This document shows, piece by piece, positions 8,820 through 17,027 of a DNA stretch of 34,341 bases; positions within the stretch are counted from its first letter, which is position 1; every line of letters begins with the position of its first letter. The notes below the pieces were generated by a model, which was not told the DNA's origin, did not search any database, and saw only the letters and a list, made by a program, of their open reading frames with translations. Source of the stretch: Chloroflexota bacterium (lineage in GTDB: Bacteria; Chloroflexota; Anaerolineae; DUEN01); contig JAADGJ010000121.1 of assembly GCA_013152435.1 (NCBI GenBank), positions 1 to 34,341 of the forward strand. Reading direction: 5' to 3'. Position numbers and translations under genes: made by a program.

Positions 8820-8859
8820 GGCGGGCCCTTCCCGGGCGTGTGTCCGTGGAAGGCCCGCC
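8820..8859 (+). terminator. Strong stem-loop between module protein and response regulator
   Basis: GGCGGGCC-C-TTCC pairs with GGAAGGCCCGCC (12 bp, one bulged C) around a 15-nt loop. Only a weak T-poor tail follows. It could end most transcripts of the secreted protein while letting some read into the regulator-kinase pair, giving unequal expression. Confidence 0.55.
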
Positions 8860-8867
8860 GTCTATCC

Positions 8868-8896
8868 GCATCGGAAGGGTGGACCTTTGCATCGGA
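8868..8896 (+). promoter_or_regulatory. Direct repeat GCATCGGA, 21-bp period
   Basis: GCATCGGA occurs at 8868-8875 and 8889-8896, starts 21 bp apart (two helical turns), just upstream of the response regulator. OmpR-family regulators bind direct repeats, so this is a candidate autoregulatory site. The same region also has CTATCCG/CGGATAG, an inverted repeat at 8862-8899, so structure is an alternative. Confidence 0.3.
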
Positions 8897-8923
8897 TAGC
8901 CGTTGGGGAGCGTGTGAGACATC

Positions 8924-9604
8924 GTGAGCCAGCTTATCCTCGTGATAGAAGATGAGAGGCGAATCGCACACTGGGTGCGTGCGTACCTGGAGCAGGCCGG
9001 ATTCCGGGTCTTGCAGGCGTACGATGGGCAAGAGGGTCTGGCCCTGGCTCGCTCCGAACGACCCGATCTCGTCATCCTGGACTTGATGTTGCCCGGCCTG
9101 GATGGCACGGAGATCTGCCGGGCGTTGCGCCGGGAGTCGGATGTGCCCATCATTATCCTCACGGCTCGTGGAGGGGAGATGGATCGCATCCTGGGGCTGG
9201 AGTTGGGCGCCGACGATTACGTGGTCAAGCCCTTCAGTCCCGGCGAGCTGGTCGCACGGGTGCGGGCGGTGTTGCGTCGCATCCACGGCGGCGTCCGTCG
9301 GCCGGAGGTGTTGCGCGGTGGGGAGATCGAGCTGGACCTGGTCTCTCACACGTGCAAGGTGGCCGGCCGATGGGTGGAGTTGAGCCGCACGCAGTTTAAC
9401 TTGCTCAGGGCGTTGATGAGCCATCCGGGGCAGGTGATGACCCGCCAGCAGCTGCTGGATGCCGTCTTCGATGAAGATTACAAGGGGTTCGAGCGCACGA
9501 TCGATGTTCACATCCGCAGATTGCGTCAACGCATCGAGCGCGACCCCGCCAAGCCGCGCTATATCGTGACCGTCTTTGGCGTCGGATACAAGTTTGTGGA
9601 GTGA
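8924..9604 (+). CDS. OmpR/PhoB-family response regulator
   Basis: 226 residues from a GTG at 8924 (GGGGAG 13 nt upstream, no better start). The receiver domain has the acidic pocket E9-D10-E11, phosphoacceptor D53 in LVILDLMLPGLD, the switch Thr in ILTAR (T80) and the conserved Lys in VVKPF (K102). The C-terminal winged helix (RTIDVHIRRLRQRIE, then YIVTVFGVGYKF) is the typical OmpR/PhoB DNA-binding domain. Its stop lies 4 nt before the kinase start, so the pair is translationally close. It presumably receives phosphate from that kinase; targets are unknown, with the module protein gene the obvious candidate. Confidence 0.95.
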   Translation: MSQLILVIEDERRIAHWVRAYLEQAGFRVLQAYDGQEGLALARSERPDLVILDLMLPGLDGTEICRALRRESDVPIIILTARGGEMDRILGLELGADDYVVKPFSPGELVARVRAVLRRIHGGVRRPEVLRGGEIELDLVSHTCKVAGRWVELSRTQFNLLRALMSHPGQVMTRQQLLDAVFDEDYKGFERTIDVHIRRLRQRIERDPAKPRYIVTVFGVGYKFVE

Positions 9605-9608
9605 GCCG

Positions 9609-11405
9609 ATGTTTCGTAGCTTGCGCTGGCGCTTGATCCTTCCTTTCAGCCTTTTGATCCTCTTGACGGTTCTGTTGTCCGGTGCGCTGTCGGCCTGGTT
9701 TACTCTCAATCGCTTCGATGTCTTTGTGACCGATGAAGGGAGGATGGCGGCGGAGGAGCTCGCTCCCTTCCTGGAGGCTTATTACGCTTATCACGGCGGC
9801 TGGGAGGGCCTGGCCGATCTTTTGAACACCCCGGCGGATTCCCTTGATGCGCTGGATGGCCTCTATCCTGCGTGGGATAGCTCCGTTGATTGGATCGAGG
9901 TGGCTGCCGGGGTGTTGGGCATCGATCCGGAGACGTTGTGGGATCGGCTGGATCAGAACAGCATCGCCGAGATCGCCACGGATTTGGGAGTTGACCCGGA
10001 CAAGGTGGTGGAGGCCATCGTCGAGGCGGAGCGAAAGGCGATCGAGGAGGTGGTGGCGGCAGGCGGGCTCAGCTCGGAGCAGGCCGAGCTGGAGATGAAG
10101 TGGGTGTCGGAGATCGTCCATAGTTACGTGTATGAGGACGGCTATGGGGTGGCCGAAGGCGACTCTTCCGGGCTGGAGTATCCCGAGCTCTCCAAGACGG
10201 AGGTGGAGTGGCTGTTGAGCGCCCTTTGGGGGGGCGCCCACTTCCTGATCACCGATGAGCGCGGCGGGGTGATTTTCGACAGCACTGGCAAGCGCGTGGG
10301 GGAGCGCTTGTCCGGCTCGGCCACCAGGATGGGGGTCTCCCTGGCCGATCCCAGGAACGGGGACTTCATCGGGTTCGTGCTGATCCCCGCCGGCTCCGGC
10401 TATTACAGCACCCAGCAGATGGCGTTCCTGAAAGGTGTGATGAAGTCGCTGGTGATAAGCGGCCTGGTGGCCGGCCTGTTGGCCCTGGTGGCCGGTTTGT
10501 TCGTCGCCCGGCGCGTGACGGCGCCCGTCACCGCTCTGACCCAGGCCGCTCAGAAGCTGGCTTCCGGCGCTTGTCCGGGACGCCTGCCGGTGCACACACA
10601 GGATGAGCTGGGCCAGATGAGCGAGGCCTTCAACCGGATGGCGAACGCCATCGAGCAGCAGCGGGATCTCCGCATCCGGCTGGTGCACGACATCATGCAC
10701 GAGCTGTATACGCCCCTCAGCGTGATTCAGCTGGAGGTGGAGGCGATCCGGGATGGCCTTCAGACGCCGGAGCAGGCCAGTGAGCAGTTGCAGAAGGAGA
10801 TCGATGCCCTCCGCAAGCTGATCGAGGACCTGTCCCTGCTGGCGGAGATGGAGGCCGGAGAGACGAGGCTACAGCGTGAGCCCACCGATCCTGTGCAGTT
10901 GCTTTCGGATGCCATGCAGCGGTGGCAGCCCCGGGCACAGGCGGCGGGCATATCCCTGAACTTCGTGCCGCCGTCGTTCACGCTGCCCCGGGTGAACGTG
11001 GATCCGTCCCGTCTGGCCCAGGTGCTGGGGAACCTCATCTCCAACGCGATCCACTACACGCCCGCCGGCGGTCGAGTCGAGCTGCGCTGCGAGACGGCCG
11101 CCACGCCCAACCCCACTCGGGATGGCGCGTCCCCCGCCGGGGACGCATCGGCCTACGTCTGCATCACCGTCGCCGATACCGGGGATGGCATCGCCCCCGA
11201 GGATCTCCCCTTCGTCTTCGAGCGCTTCTACCGTACCGATCGGGCGCGTGCACGGCGATCGGGCGGGCGTGGCCTGGGCCTGGCCATCGTGCGAGAGATC
11301 GTCGAGCGGCACGGCGGCGAGGTCTGGGTGGAGAGCACCCTGGGGAAGGGGAGCACGTTCGGCTTTAGCCTGCCGGCGTTGTCGGGAGCGATGTCCTGTG
11401 GATAG
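9609..11405 (+). CDS. Sensor histidine kinase with a module-type extracytoplasmic domain
   Basis: 598 residues from the ATG at 9609, whose ribosome site overlaps the regulator stop. TM1 is at ~8-31, an extracytoplasmic domain spans ~32-278, TM2 is at ~279-300, then HAMP (~300-353). The HisKA phosphoacceptor is H364 in HDIMHELYTPL (Tyr replaces the usual Arg). The HATPase domain has the N-box GNLISNA (474-480), the G1 box ADTGDGIA (522-529) and the G2 box GGRGLGLAI (552-560). Residues ~93-172 (VDWIEV, LGIDPETL, SIAEIA, GVDPDKVVEAIVEAE, ending VYEDG) match the repeat module of the secreted protein at 7778-8791, whose first copy ends VYEEG. Residues ~190-270 form a second, PAS/Cache-like part. 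I infer that homotypic module contacts take part in sensing. Confidence 0.95.
   Translation: MFRSLRWRLILPFSLLILLTVLLSGALSAWFTLNRFDVFVTDEGRMAAEELAPFLEAYYAYHGGWEGLADLLNTPADSLDALDGLYPAWDSSVDWIEVAAGVLGIDPETLWDRLDQNSIAEIATDLGVDPDKVVEAIVEAERKAIEEVVAAGGLSSEQAELEMKWVSEIVHSYVYEDGYGVAEGDSSGLEYPELSKTEVEWLLSALWGGAHFLITDERGGVIFDSTGKRVGERLSGSATRMGVSLADPRNGDFIGFVLIPAGSGYYSTQQMAFLKGVMKSLVISGLVAGLLALVAGLFVARRVTAPVTALTQAAQKLASGACPGRLPVHTQDELGQMSEAFNRMANAIEQQRDLRIRLVHDIMHELYTPLSVIQLEVEAIRDGLQTPEQASEQLQKEIDALRKLIEDLSLLAEMEAGETRLQREPTDPVQLLSDAMQRWQPRAQAAGISLNFVPPSFTLPRVNVDPSRLAQVLGNLISNAIHYTPAGGRVELRCETAATPNPTRDGASPAGDASAYVCITVADTGDGIAPEDLPFVFERFYRTDRARARRSGGRGLGLAIVREIVERHGGEVWVESTLGKGSTFGFSLPALSGAMSCG
9885..10121 (+). 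repeat. Fourth copy of the helical module, in the kinase sensor
   Basis: Encodes kinase residues ~93-171. Aligned by eye with the first module of the secreted protein, it keeps VDWI, LGI, the SIA-(D/E)-(V/I)-A helix, GVDP, the (D/E)AIV-x-AE helix and the VYE(E/D)G end. It is more diverged than the three tandem copies, with a one-residue deletion near the SIAE helix. Confidence 0.8.
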
Positions 11406-13091
11406 TCATCGCTCCCCCTGCCGCTGATACAGGCTCACCAGCGGGATCCCCTTGTAGTCCAGCGTCCATACCGGCTGATGGCGCTCCATATAGGCGACGA
11501 CGTAGTCGAAGAAGGTCGTCTGCCGGTATTCGATGATGGCGAAGTCGGCCTCCTCGATGCTCCCCTCAACCCAGTTGACCCCTGAGTCGTCGTAGAAGGA
11601 CCCCCACCCGGGCGGTCGCACCATCACCAGATCGTCCCGCAGTAACCCGGCCTTCTGATAATAGTAGAGCACATCCCAGCTGTTGGGCATGACCCAGACG
11701 GTGGCGCCCGGCTGGGCCCTGGCGTTCAATTCCGGCAGCGCGGCCCGATACGTGGTGGCCCAGTAGATCGTCTCCAGCTTCAGCCGGTGCGCTCCCCGCA
11801 CGCCGCCGACCAGCTCGCTGTAGTAGGCCAGCTCGAACGGGTGCAGTTGAGCGATGGCGACTGCGCTGGGGGCAAGGGCGATGAGGATGAGGAGGATGGG
11901 ATTACGCAATACGCAGTACGTAACACGTGATGCGTATTGCGTATTGCGTGTTGCGTATTGCGTGATGCGTGATGCGTGATGCGATTGGAGCCAGCGCAGC
12001 AGCGCGTCCAGCCCCAATCCGGCCAGCGGCGCCAGGAAGACGTATGTGGGCATAAGCAGGCGGTCGCTGTCGAAGGCCCGGCTGCCCGGCCGCGTGAACC
12101 AGGCCACCATTATCCCCGCGTGGATCAGCCACAACGTCGCCGCCGAGCGCCCCGGCCCCGGCCGGAAGGCGCGCGTGGCCCCCAGAACCGTCAGGGCCAG
12201 CAGCAGTATGGGGGTCGTCGCCGCCACGATCACATAGGGATAGTGCCACGGCAGCTCCAGATACGTCTTGCCCAGGTAGTACTGATAGATCTCATAGTGG
12301 CTGACGGTGAAGAAGCGCGCCCACCGGATCAGCTTGGGGATGGTCTCCGTCCAGAGCCAGGGGAACAGAGCGATGACGGTCGCCAGCCCCAGCACGGGCA
12401 TCAGCGCCAGCCGGCCCCACAGATCCCATCGCTTTCGCCGCTGGCGATCGGCGAGCACCCACAGGCCCAGGCCGATGGGGATGAGCACGTTGCTGATCTT
12501 GGTGGACAGCGCCAGGCCGAAGGCCAGCCCGCTTCCCAGCCAGGCCCAGGCGTCCCGGCGATCGCTCAGCCGCCAGAAGACCCAGGTGGCGAAGAACCAC
12601 GTGGCCGCGGCCGGGAGGTCGAGCTCGGCGATGTGGGCGTGGAAGAAGAGGCGAGGCATGCCCATCAGCGCTGCCGCTCCCAGGATGGCGCCCGGCCGCC
12701 CCGCGCCCGCCTGTCGCACCGCGATGTAGATCAAGGCCGCCAGCGCGGCCGCCATCGCCATCGGCCCGACGCGATGCGCTGTAGGTAACGGCAGCCAGCG
12801 CCGGGTGAACGCCCATCCCAGCCCGCTGATCGCCTTGGCGATCGGCGGGTGCTCATTGTTCAGCCCAAAGCTGAGCCCGATGGCGGTGGGGTCCAATGCC
12901 TCGCTCAGGTCGGCTCGCGCCAGGCCGCGCAGGAACGTGCCCAGCCAGAGCACGATGCGCTCTCCGTTTTCGGCGTAGATCGGCTCGTCCCATCCCACCG
13001 CTACCGTCCCCTCCGTCATGAAGAGGAGGAGGAAGACGAACAGGGCGAGCGCCAGAGCGATCCATGCGTCGCGACGCTCCAGGGAGCTCAT
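11406..13091 (-). CDS. GT39-like (PMT/ArnT-type) membrane glycosyltransferase
   Basis: 561 residues from the ATG at 13091, preceded by GGGAG and overlapping the upstream gene's stop (ATGA). An earlier in-frame start at 13292 would lie within that gene and is unlikely. TM1 (~9-26) is followed by the acidic loop VGWDEPIYAENGE (D35-E36) and NNEHPP (E80-H81), the donor- and metal-site motifs of PMT_2-type GT39 enzymes. About ten further TM segments and a short soluble tail follow. It lacks the long beta-rich tail of its neighbour. Residues ~370-397 come from a short-tandem-repeat tract (11901-11984) inserted in frame between two TM segments. It is third after argS and another glycosyltransferase. 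Acceptor unknown. Confidence 0.88.
   Translation of the reverse strand: MSSLERRDAWIALALALFVFLLLFMTEGTVAVGWDEPIYAENGERIVLWLGTFLRGLARADLSEALDPTAIGLSFGLNNEHPPIAKAISGLGWAFTRRWLPLPTAHRVGPMAMAAALAALIYIAVRQAGAGRPGAILGAAALMGMPRLFFHAHIAELDLPAAATWFFATWVFWRLSDRRDAWAWLGSGLAFGLALSTKISNVLIPIGLGLWVLADRQRRKRWDLWGRLALMPVLGLATVIALFPWLWTETIPKLIRWARFFTVSHYEIYQYYLGKTYLELPWHYPYVIVAATTPILLLALTVLGATRAFRPGPGRSAATLWLIHAGIMVAWFTRPGSRAFDSDRLLMPTYVFLAPLAGLGLDALLRWLQSHHASRITQYATRNTQYASRVTYCVLRNPILLILIALAPSAVAIAQLHPFELAYYSELVGGVRGAHRLKLETIYWATTYRAALPELNARAQPGATVWVMPNSWDVLYYYQKAGLLRDDLVMVRPPGWGSFYDDSGVNWVEGSIEEADFAIIEYRQTTFFDYVVAYMERHQPVWTLDYKGIPLVSLYQRQGER
11901..11984. repeat. In-gene short tandem repeat of TGCGTATTGCGT / TGCGTGA type
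   Basis: About 84 bp of imperfect units: TTGCGTA, TGCGTGA and, in inverted form, ACGCAATACGCA (11904-11915) against TGCGTATTGCGT (11931-11942 and 11952-11963). It codes ~28 residues rich in S, R, T, Q and Y with period-like repeats. The tract keeps the glycosyltransferase frame open. Similar tracts are common in Chloroflexota genomes, in my recollection. Confidence 0.8.
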
Positions 13092-15184
13092 CTCGCATCT
13101 CCCGTCTGTGTGATCGTCACCGGGCCCAAGTGCAGGCGGTCGCCCAGGGTCCGGCCATCGCCGGACGTGACCGCCAGGTTGCGTCCGAGCTTCGGTGAGA
13201 ACAACGCCAGCTCCAGCTGGTAGGTTCCGGCGGGCGCGTCGGGGAAGGCCTGGACGATCTGTGCGTCTCGCACCCGCATCCCGGGCTGCCATCGATCGAG
13301 CGGCAGGAACCCGTCGGTGGGCGGACGGTCGTGGCGTCCCACGTAGCGTCCCTGCGGCTCATCCCACAGGCCCACGAACACGCTGAGATCGGGCACGGGC
13401 GGGGATAGGACCTCCCAGTACAGGCGCAGCCCAGCCCGCCGCTCCGGCGGTAGGGAATCGGGCGGCGGCTCCCAGCCGATCAGGCGGAGCTGTCCCTCGA
13501 AGACGTAGTCCAGCGGCTGGACATCGGGCGGAAGCGGGCCGGGGGGAACCATGGGCCCCGGATAGGCCCAGGCGTACTCGATCCCCGCCAGCCGGACGAC
13601 GAATTCGGGCGTCTGGTCCCGGAAGTAGCCTACGATCTGTTGGTTAGGCAACGTGCGCTGGACCTGGTTCGCGTAGAAGACCACGTGATGGGCGGAGGCC
13701 CAGGGCCAGAAGCCGTCCGGGAGCTGTTGGTTGAGCTCGATGGTGCGGCCGGAGAAATAGGGGGCCAGGACGGATGGATACCACGAGGCGGCCACCTGCT
13801 CGGAGGCTCCGTCTATTTCGGATAGCCATTGACCTATCCGATCCAGCCCCTCGCCGTTGCCGACCATCAGGACATGGCGGGCCGTGCGCGCCCCGCCGAT
13901 CATCGGGTTGTAGAACGCCTGCAGATCGGGGAACCGGGAGAGGAAGAAGAGAGCCTGGACGATGGCCAGCGTTGCCATCCCCCAGGAAGGGGAGAGCCGG
14001 GGGGTAGCCCGTCGGATCGCGTCCAACCCCTCGCCTGCGATCAGCGCCAGCGCCGGGTAGATGGGGATCAGGTAGCGGTCGAACTTGGTCTCGGCCAGCG
14101 TCAGACCGCCGACCGTGATCGCGATATACAGGAGCCAGAGCACGATCAGGCGGGGTCGGGCCAGATGTCTGCGGAGGCCCGGGATGGCCAGCACGACCAG
14201 CGTCCCCAGCGCCGCCAGCAGCGTCACCGGGGACGTCCGGATGAGCAGTGCCAGCGGGTAGAAGGCCGGCCCGGGCGCGTCCACCACCTGTCCCATGAAG
14301 TAGAGGTGCCGCTGTCCCAGCTCCACCTCCGTGATCTGCCGGACGATCCTTTGGGCCGTCTCCACCGGGGTTGCCCACAGTGCCGGCCAGACGAGCACCA
14401 GGATGGCGGCGGCCAGCCCCCCCCAGACCGCTGCGGCCGTCCACCGCCCTCGCACGCCCAGCGATGCGCTTTCTCTCGGCCCCCGCAGAGCGGCCCAAAC
14501 CGCTAGCGTTGGCCACAGAACGAGCGCGGGCAGCTTGGTCGCGATGGCCAGGCCGCCCAGGATGCCGGAGATCGCCGCCCATCGCCGTCCGTGGCCGTGC
14601 AGGTAGCGCAGGAAGGTCAGCAGCGAGAGGATCATCAGGTTGGCCTGCAGGGCGTCGGTGGTGATGACCCGGTTATACCCGATCCAGAACGGCTCCAGGG
14701 TCAGGAGGATCGCCGCCGTCAGCGCGACCGCCCGGCCGTGGACGCGCCCGGCCCATCGATAGATCAGCACGGCGCACAGGGAGGTGATCAGCGCGAAGGG
14801 GACGCGAGCTGCGATGTAGTAGCCCAGCGCCGGGTAGACGTCGCGGAGAAGGATGGCCTGCGCCAGATCGGCTGGGGGCTGACCTCGCACGGCGGCGTGG
14901 CCGACCAATCCCATAGCGATCAGCCACATGTTGGTGACGCCCGGGTGTGCGCTGCCGTAGGTGGATGCCCAGTCGTGAGCTTGCAACGCCAGCAGGAACC
15001 GGGCGCCGCGACGCAGCCACTCCACGCTGTCCACCACGATGGGACGGCCGATCCACAGCGTGCGAACGAGCAGAGAGGCGAGGAAGAGCCACAGGGAAGG
15101 ATAGTGAAGGACGGCAGACGGTGGACGAAGGACGGGAGAGATGATGTGACGAGCAGGTGGCGATCCCCGTGACGCGCCCTCCAT
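13088..15184 (-). CDS. GT39-like membrane glycosyltransferase with beta-rich tail
   Basis: 698 residues from the ATG at 15184 (AAGGA 5 nt upstream), 38 nt after argS. The frame is open upstream to 15583 but that part lies inside argS and has no coding character. TM1 (~29-46) is followed by VDSVEWLRRGARF and the SAHPG motif, closely matching the glycosyltransferase at 1-2939, so the two are paralogues. A middle motif TKFDRYLIPIYPALAL and a final soluble region with LRLYWEVLSPP, GTYQLELALF and GDRLHLGP are shared too. The first ~25 codons include a CGTCCTTCGTCC-like repeat tract that can pair with the leader (see 15124-15218). Predicted to use a polyprenyl-phosphate sugar; acceptor unknown. Its stop overlaps the next gene's start. 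Confidence 0.88.
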   Translation of the reverse strand: MEGASRGSPPARHIISPVLRPPSAVLHYPSLWLFLASLLVRTLWIGRPIVVDSVEWLRRGARFLLALQAHDWASTYGSAHPGVTNMWLIAMGLVGHAAVRGQPPADLAQAILLRDVYPALGYYIAARVPFALITSLCAVLIYRWAGRVHGRAVALTAAILLTLEPFWIGYNRVITTDALQANLMILSLLTFLRYLHGHGRRWAAISGILGGLAIATKLPALVLWPTLAVWAALRGPRESASLGVRGRWTAAAVWGGLAAAILVLVWPALWATPVETAQRIVRQITEVELGQRHLYFMGQVVDAPGPAFYPLALLIRTSPVTLLAALGTLVVLAIPGLRRHLARPRLIVLWLLYIAITVGGLTLAETKFDRYLIPIYPALALIAGEGLDAIRRATPRLSPSWGMATLAIVQALFFLSRFPDLQAFYNPMIGGARTARHVLMVGNGEGLDRIGQWLSEIDGASEQVAASWYPSVLAPYFSGRTIELNQQLPDGFWPWASAHHVVFYANQVQRTLPNQQIVGYFRDQTPEFVVRLAGIEYAWAYPGPMVPPGPLPPDVQPLDYVFEGQLRLIGWEPPPDSLPPERRAGLRLYWEVLSPPVPDLSVFVGLWDEPQGRYVGRHDRPPTDGFLPLDRWQPGMRVRDAQIVQAFPDAPAGTYQLELALFSPKLGRNLAVTSGDGRTLGDRLHLGPVTITQTGDAR

Positions 15185-15218
15185 GATGTCCTTTGCCCTT
15201 CGTCCGTCGTCCTTCGTC
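15124..15218 (-). repeat. Inverted repeat flanking a glycosyltransferase start codon
   Basis: GACGAAGGACG at 15124-15134 and its exact reverse complement at 15208-15218. In the minus-strand message, leader and coding region would pair over 11 bp and close a 73-nt loop containing the ribosome site and ATG (15182-15184). Both arms belong to short-tandem-repeat tracts of ACGAAGG-type units. Confidence 0.6.
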
Positions 15219-15222
15219 GGCC

Positions 15223-16929
15223 CTACATACGCTCCGGCGCGGTCATGCCCATCAGGCCCAACACCCGGGCCAGCGTGATGCGTGAGGCGTCCACCAGCTT
15301 CAGCCGGGCTTTGGTGAGCGCCGCGTCGTTGGGATCGGAGGAGAGCACACGGCAGTCCCGGTAAAAGGCGTGGAAGTTGGATGCCAGGTCCATGGCGTAG
15401 AACGAAAGCTGGTGCGGCGTCAGCTTCTCCACAGCGCTCTCCACCACCTCGGGCAGCTCCAGCATCTTGCGGATCAGCGCCAGCTCGGCCGGATGGGTCA
15501 GCAGCGACACGTCGCCCGTCTCCCAGCCGTCGGGGCCCGACGGCTGCCAGCCCTCCTCTTCTGCCTTCCGCAGGATGGAGCAAATGCGAGCATGGGCGTA
15601 CTGGACGTAGTACACGGGGTTCTCGGGCGTCTGCTGGGTGACCAAGTCCAGGTCGAAGTTCATGGGGCTATCAGGCGAGCGGGTGAGCAGCATGAAGCGC
15701 ACCGGATCCTTGCCCGGGATGGTCACGCCCGACTCCGGGTGGGTGATGGTCACCGCGTCCAGCAGGTCGTCCAGGGTGACGTAATTAGCCCGGCGGGTGC
15801 TCATGCGGACCTGCTTCCCGGCTCGCACCAGGTTGATGAACTGGTGGATGACCACCTGGATGCGATCGGCGTCATAGCCCAGCGCCCTCACCCCGGCGAT
15901 CACGTCGGGGTACTCGTCCTTGTGATCGGCGCCGAAGATGTTGACGATGCGGTCGAAGCCACGTTCCAGCTTGTTGATGTGATAGGCGATATCGGGCAGG
16001 CGATAGGTGGGCTCTCCATTCGACTTGATCAGCACGCGATCCTTCTCAGCGCCGAACGCCGTCGCCTTGAACCAGACGGCCCCATCCTTGTCGTAGGCGT
16101 AGCCGCGCTCGCGCAGCGCCTCTACCGTCTTCATGATGGCGCTGGAGACGTACAGGTCGTGCTCGTTGAACCACACGTCGAAGTGGATACCCATGCGCTC
16201 CAGCGTGCGCCGGATGTCCTCGAAGAGCCATGCCTCGGCCCGCTCCTTGAAGGGGCGCCAGTCCTCGTCGGCCCAGGCATCGCCCTGTTCCTGCACGATG
16301 GTGCGGGCGATCTCCCAGATGTACTCGCCCTGATAGCCCTCCTCGGGGAACTCGGAGGGGTGACCGATCAGCTCCAGATAGCGGGCCCGCACGGACTGGC
16401 CCAGAATCCGCATCTGCCGTCCGGCGTTGTTGAAGTAGTACTCGCGGGTGACGTCGTAGCCCACGGCCTCCAGCAGGTTGGCGATGGTATCGCCCAGCAC
16501 GGCCCCCCACGTGCGGCCGATGTGGAGCGGCCCGGTGGGATTGGCGGAGACGAACTCGACCTGCGCCTTTTGGCCGGTGCCCATGTCCAGGCTGCCCCAT
16601 CGCTCCCCGGCGGCCCGGATGGTCTCCACCTGTTGGGCGAGCCACTGCGGTGCCAGGGTGATGTTGATGAAGCCCGGCCCGGCGACCTCCACCTTGCCGA
16701 CGTAGTCGGCCTGGGGGAGGTGCTGTGCGATGGCCTCGGCGATGGCGCGCGGGGCCATGCGGGCTGCCCGGGCGGATTGCAACGCGATGTTCGTCGCGTA
16801 GTCACCGTGTTCTGCCTGCTTGGGGTGTTCGACGGCGAACGCTGGCGGCTCGAAGGCGGGGAGCGCCCCGGCCTCCTGAGCCCGGCGAATGCCCTCACGG
16901 ATCAGCTCATGGACTTCGTCGCGAATCAA
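15223..16929 (-). CDS. argS: Arginyl-tRNA synthetase
   Basis: 568 residues. It charges tRNA-Arg with arginine in the cytoplasm. An N-terminal Arg-tRNA-synthetase N domain (residues 1-~95, with HGDYATNIAL at 41-50) is followed by the class I catalytic core with SANPTGPLHIGRTWG (HIGH box as HIGR, 136-139) and RMSTRRAN in the place of KMSKS, usual for bacterial ArgS. The DALR-type anticodon domain ends in APERM, the typical ArgS terminus. The start is a TTG (16927-16929) following GGGAGG and AGG; no ATG is placed better. A promoter lies at 16999-17027. Two glycosyltransferase genes follow closely, so they may share the argS transcript. Confidence 0.97.
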   Translation of the reverse strand: MIRDEVHELIREGIRRAQEAGALPAFEPPAFAVEHPKQAEHGDYATNIALQSARAARMAPRAIAEAIAQHLPQADYVGKVEVAGPGFINITLAPQWLAQQVETIRAAGERWGSLDMGTGQKAQVEFVSANPTGPLHIGRTWGAVLGDTIANLLEAVGYDVTREYYFNNAGRQMRILGQSVRARYLELIGHPSEFPEEGYQGEYIWEIARTIVQEQGDAWADEDWRPFKERAEAWLFEDIRRTLERMGIHFDVWFNEHDLYVSSAIMKTVEALRERGYAYDKDGAVWFKATAFGAEKDRVLIKSNGEPTYRLPDIAYHINKLERGFDRIVNIFGADHKDEYPDVIAGVRALGYDADRIQVVIHQFINLVRAGKQVRMSTRRANYVTLDDLLDAVTITHPESGVTIPGKDPVRFMLLTRSPDSPMNFDLDLVTQQTPENPVYYVQYAHARICSILRKAEEEGWQPSGPDGWETGDVSLLTHPAELALIRKMLELPEVVESAVEKLTPHQLSFYAMDLASNFHAFYRDCRVLSSDPNDAALTKARLKLVDASRITLARVLGLMGMTAPERM

Positions 16930-16998
16930 GGCTACCTTGTCCTCCCGAGTGTGTCGAGCACGTGCCAGGATTCGGGCTCGATCGCCCGATCAGAGGCA

Positions 16999-17027
16999 AT
17001 TATGCCTCACCGGGTCATTGCTGGCAA
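16999..17027 (-). promoter_or_regulatory. Promoter for argS
   Basis: On the minus strand TTGCCA (17022-17027), 17-bp spacer, CATAAT (16999-17004). This is a near-consensus sigma70 arrangement, predicting a start near 16992 and a ~63-nt leader. The rest of the 227-bp gap (16930-17156) holds only a 16-codon ORF with no support. Confidence 0.65.

Noticed and set aside
7685-9709. A 674-codon open frame on the minus strand
   Set aside because: It is antisense to the secreted module protein, the regulator and the kinase start. All three have clear domain or signal signatures and proper starts, and the antisense product has no recognisable motif.
11901-11984. Possible CRISPR-like repeat array
   Set aside because: Units are 6-12 bp with no regular spacers, and the tract is inside an open coding frame. 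No CRISPR array or Cas gene is seen in the window.
15185-15583. N-terminal extension of the glycosyltransferase into argS
   Set aside because: It overlaps the argS 3' part, has no hydrophobic or motif content and there is a good ribosome site before the ATG at 15184.
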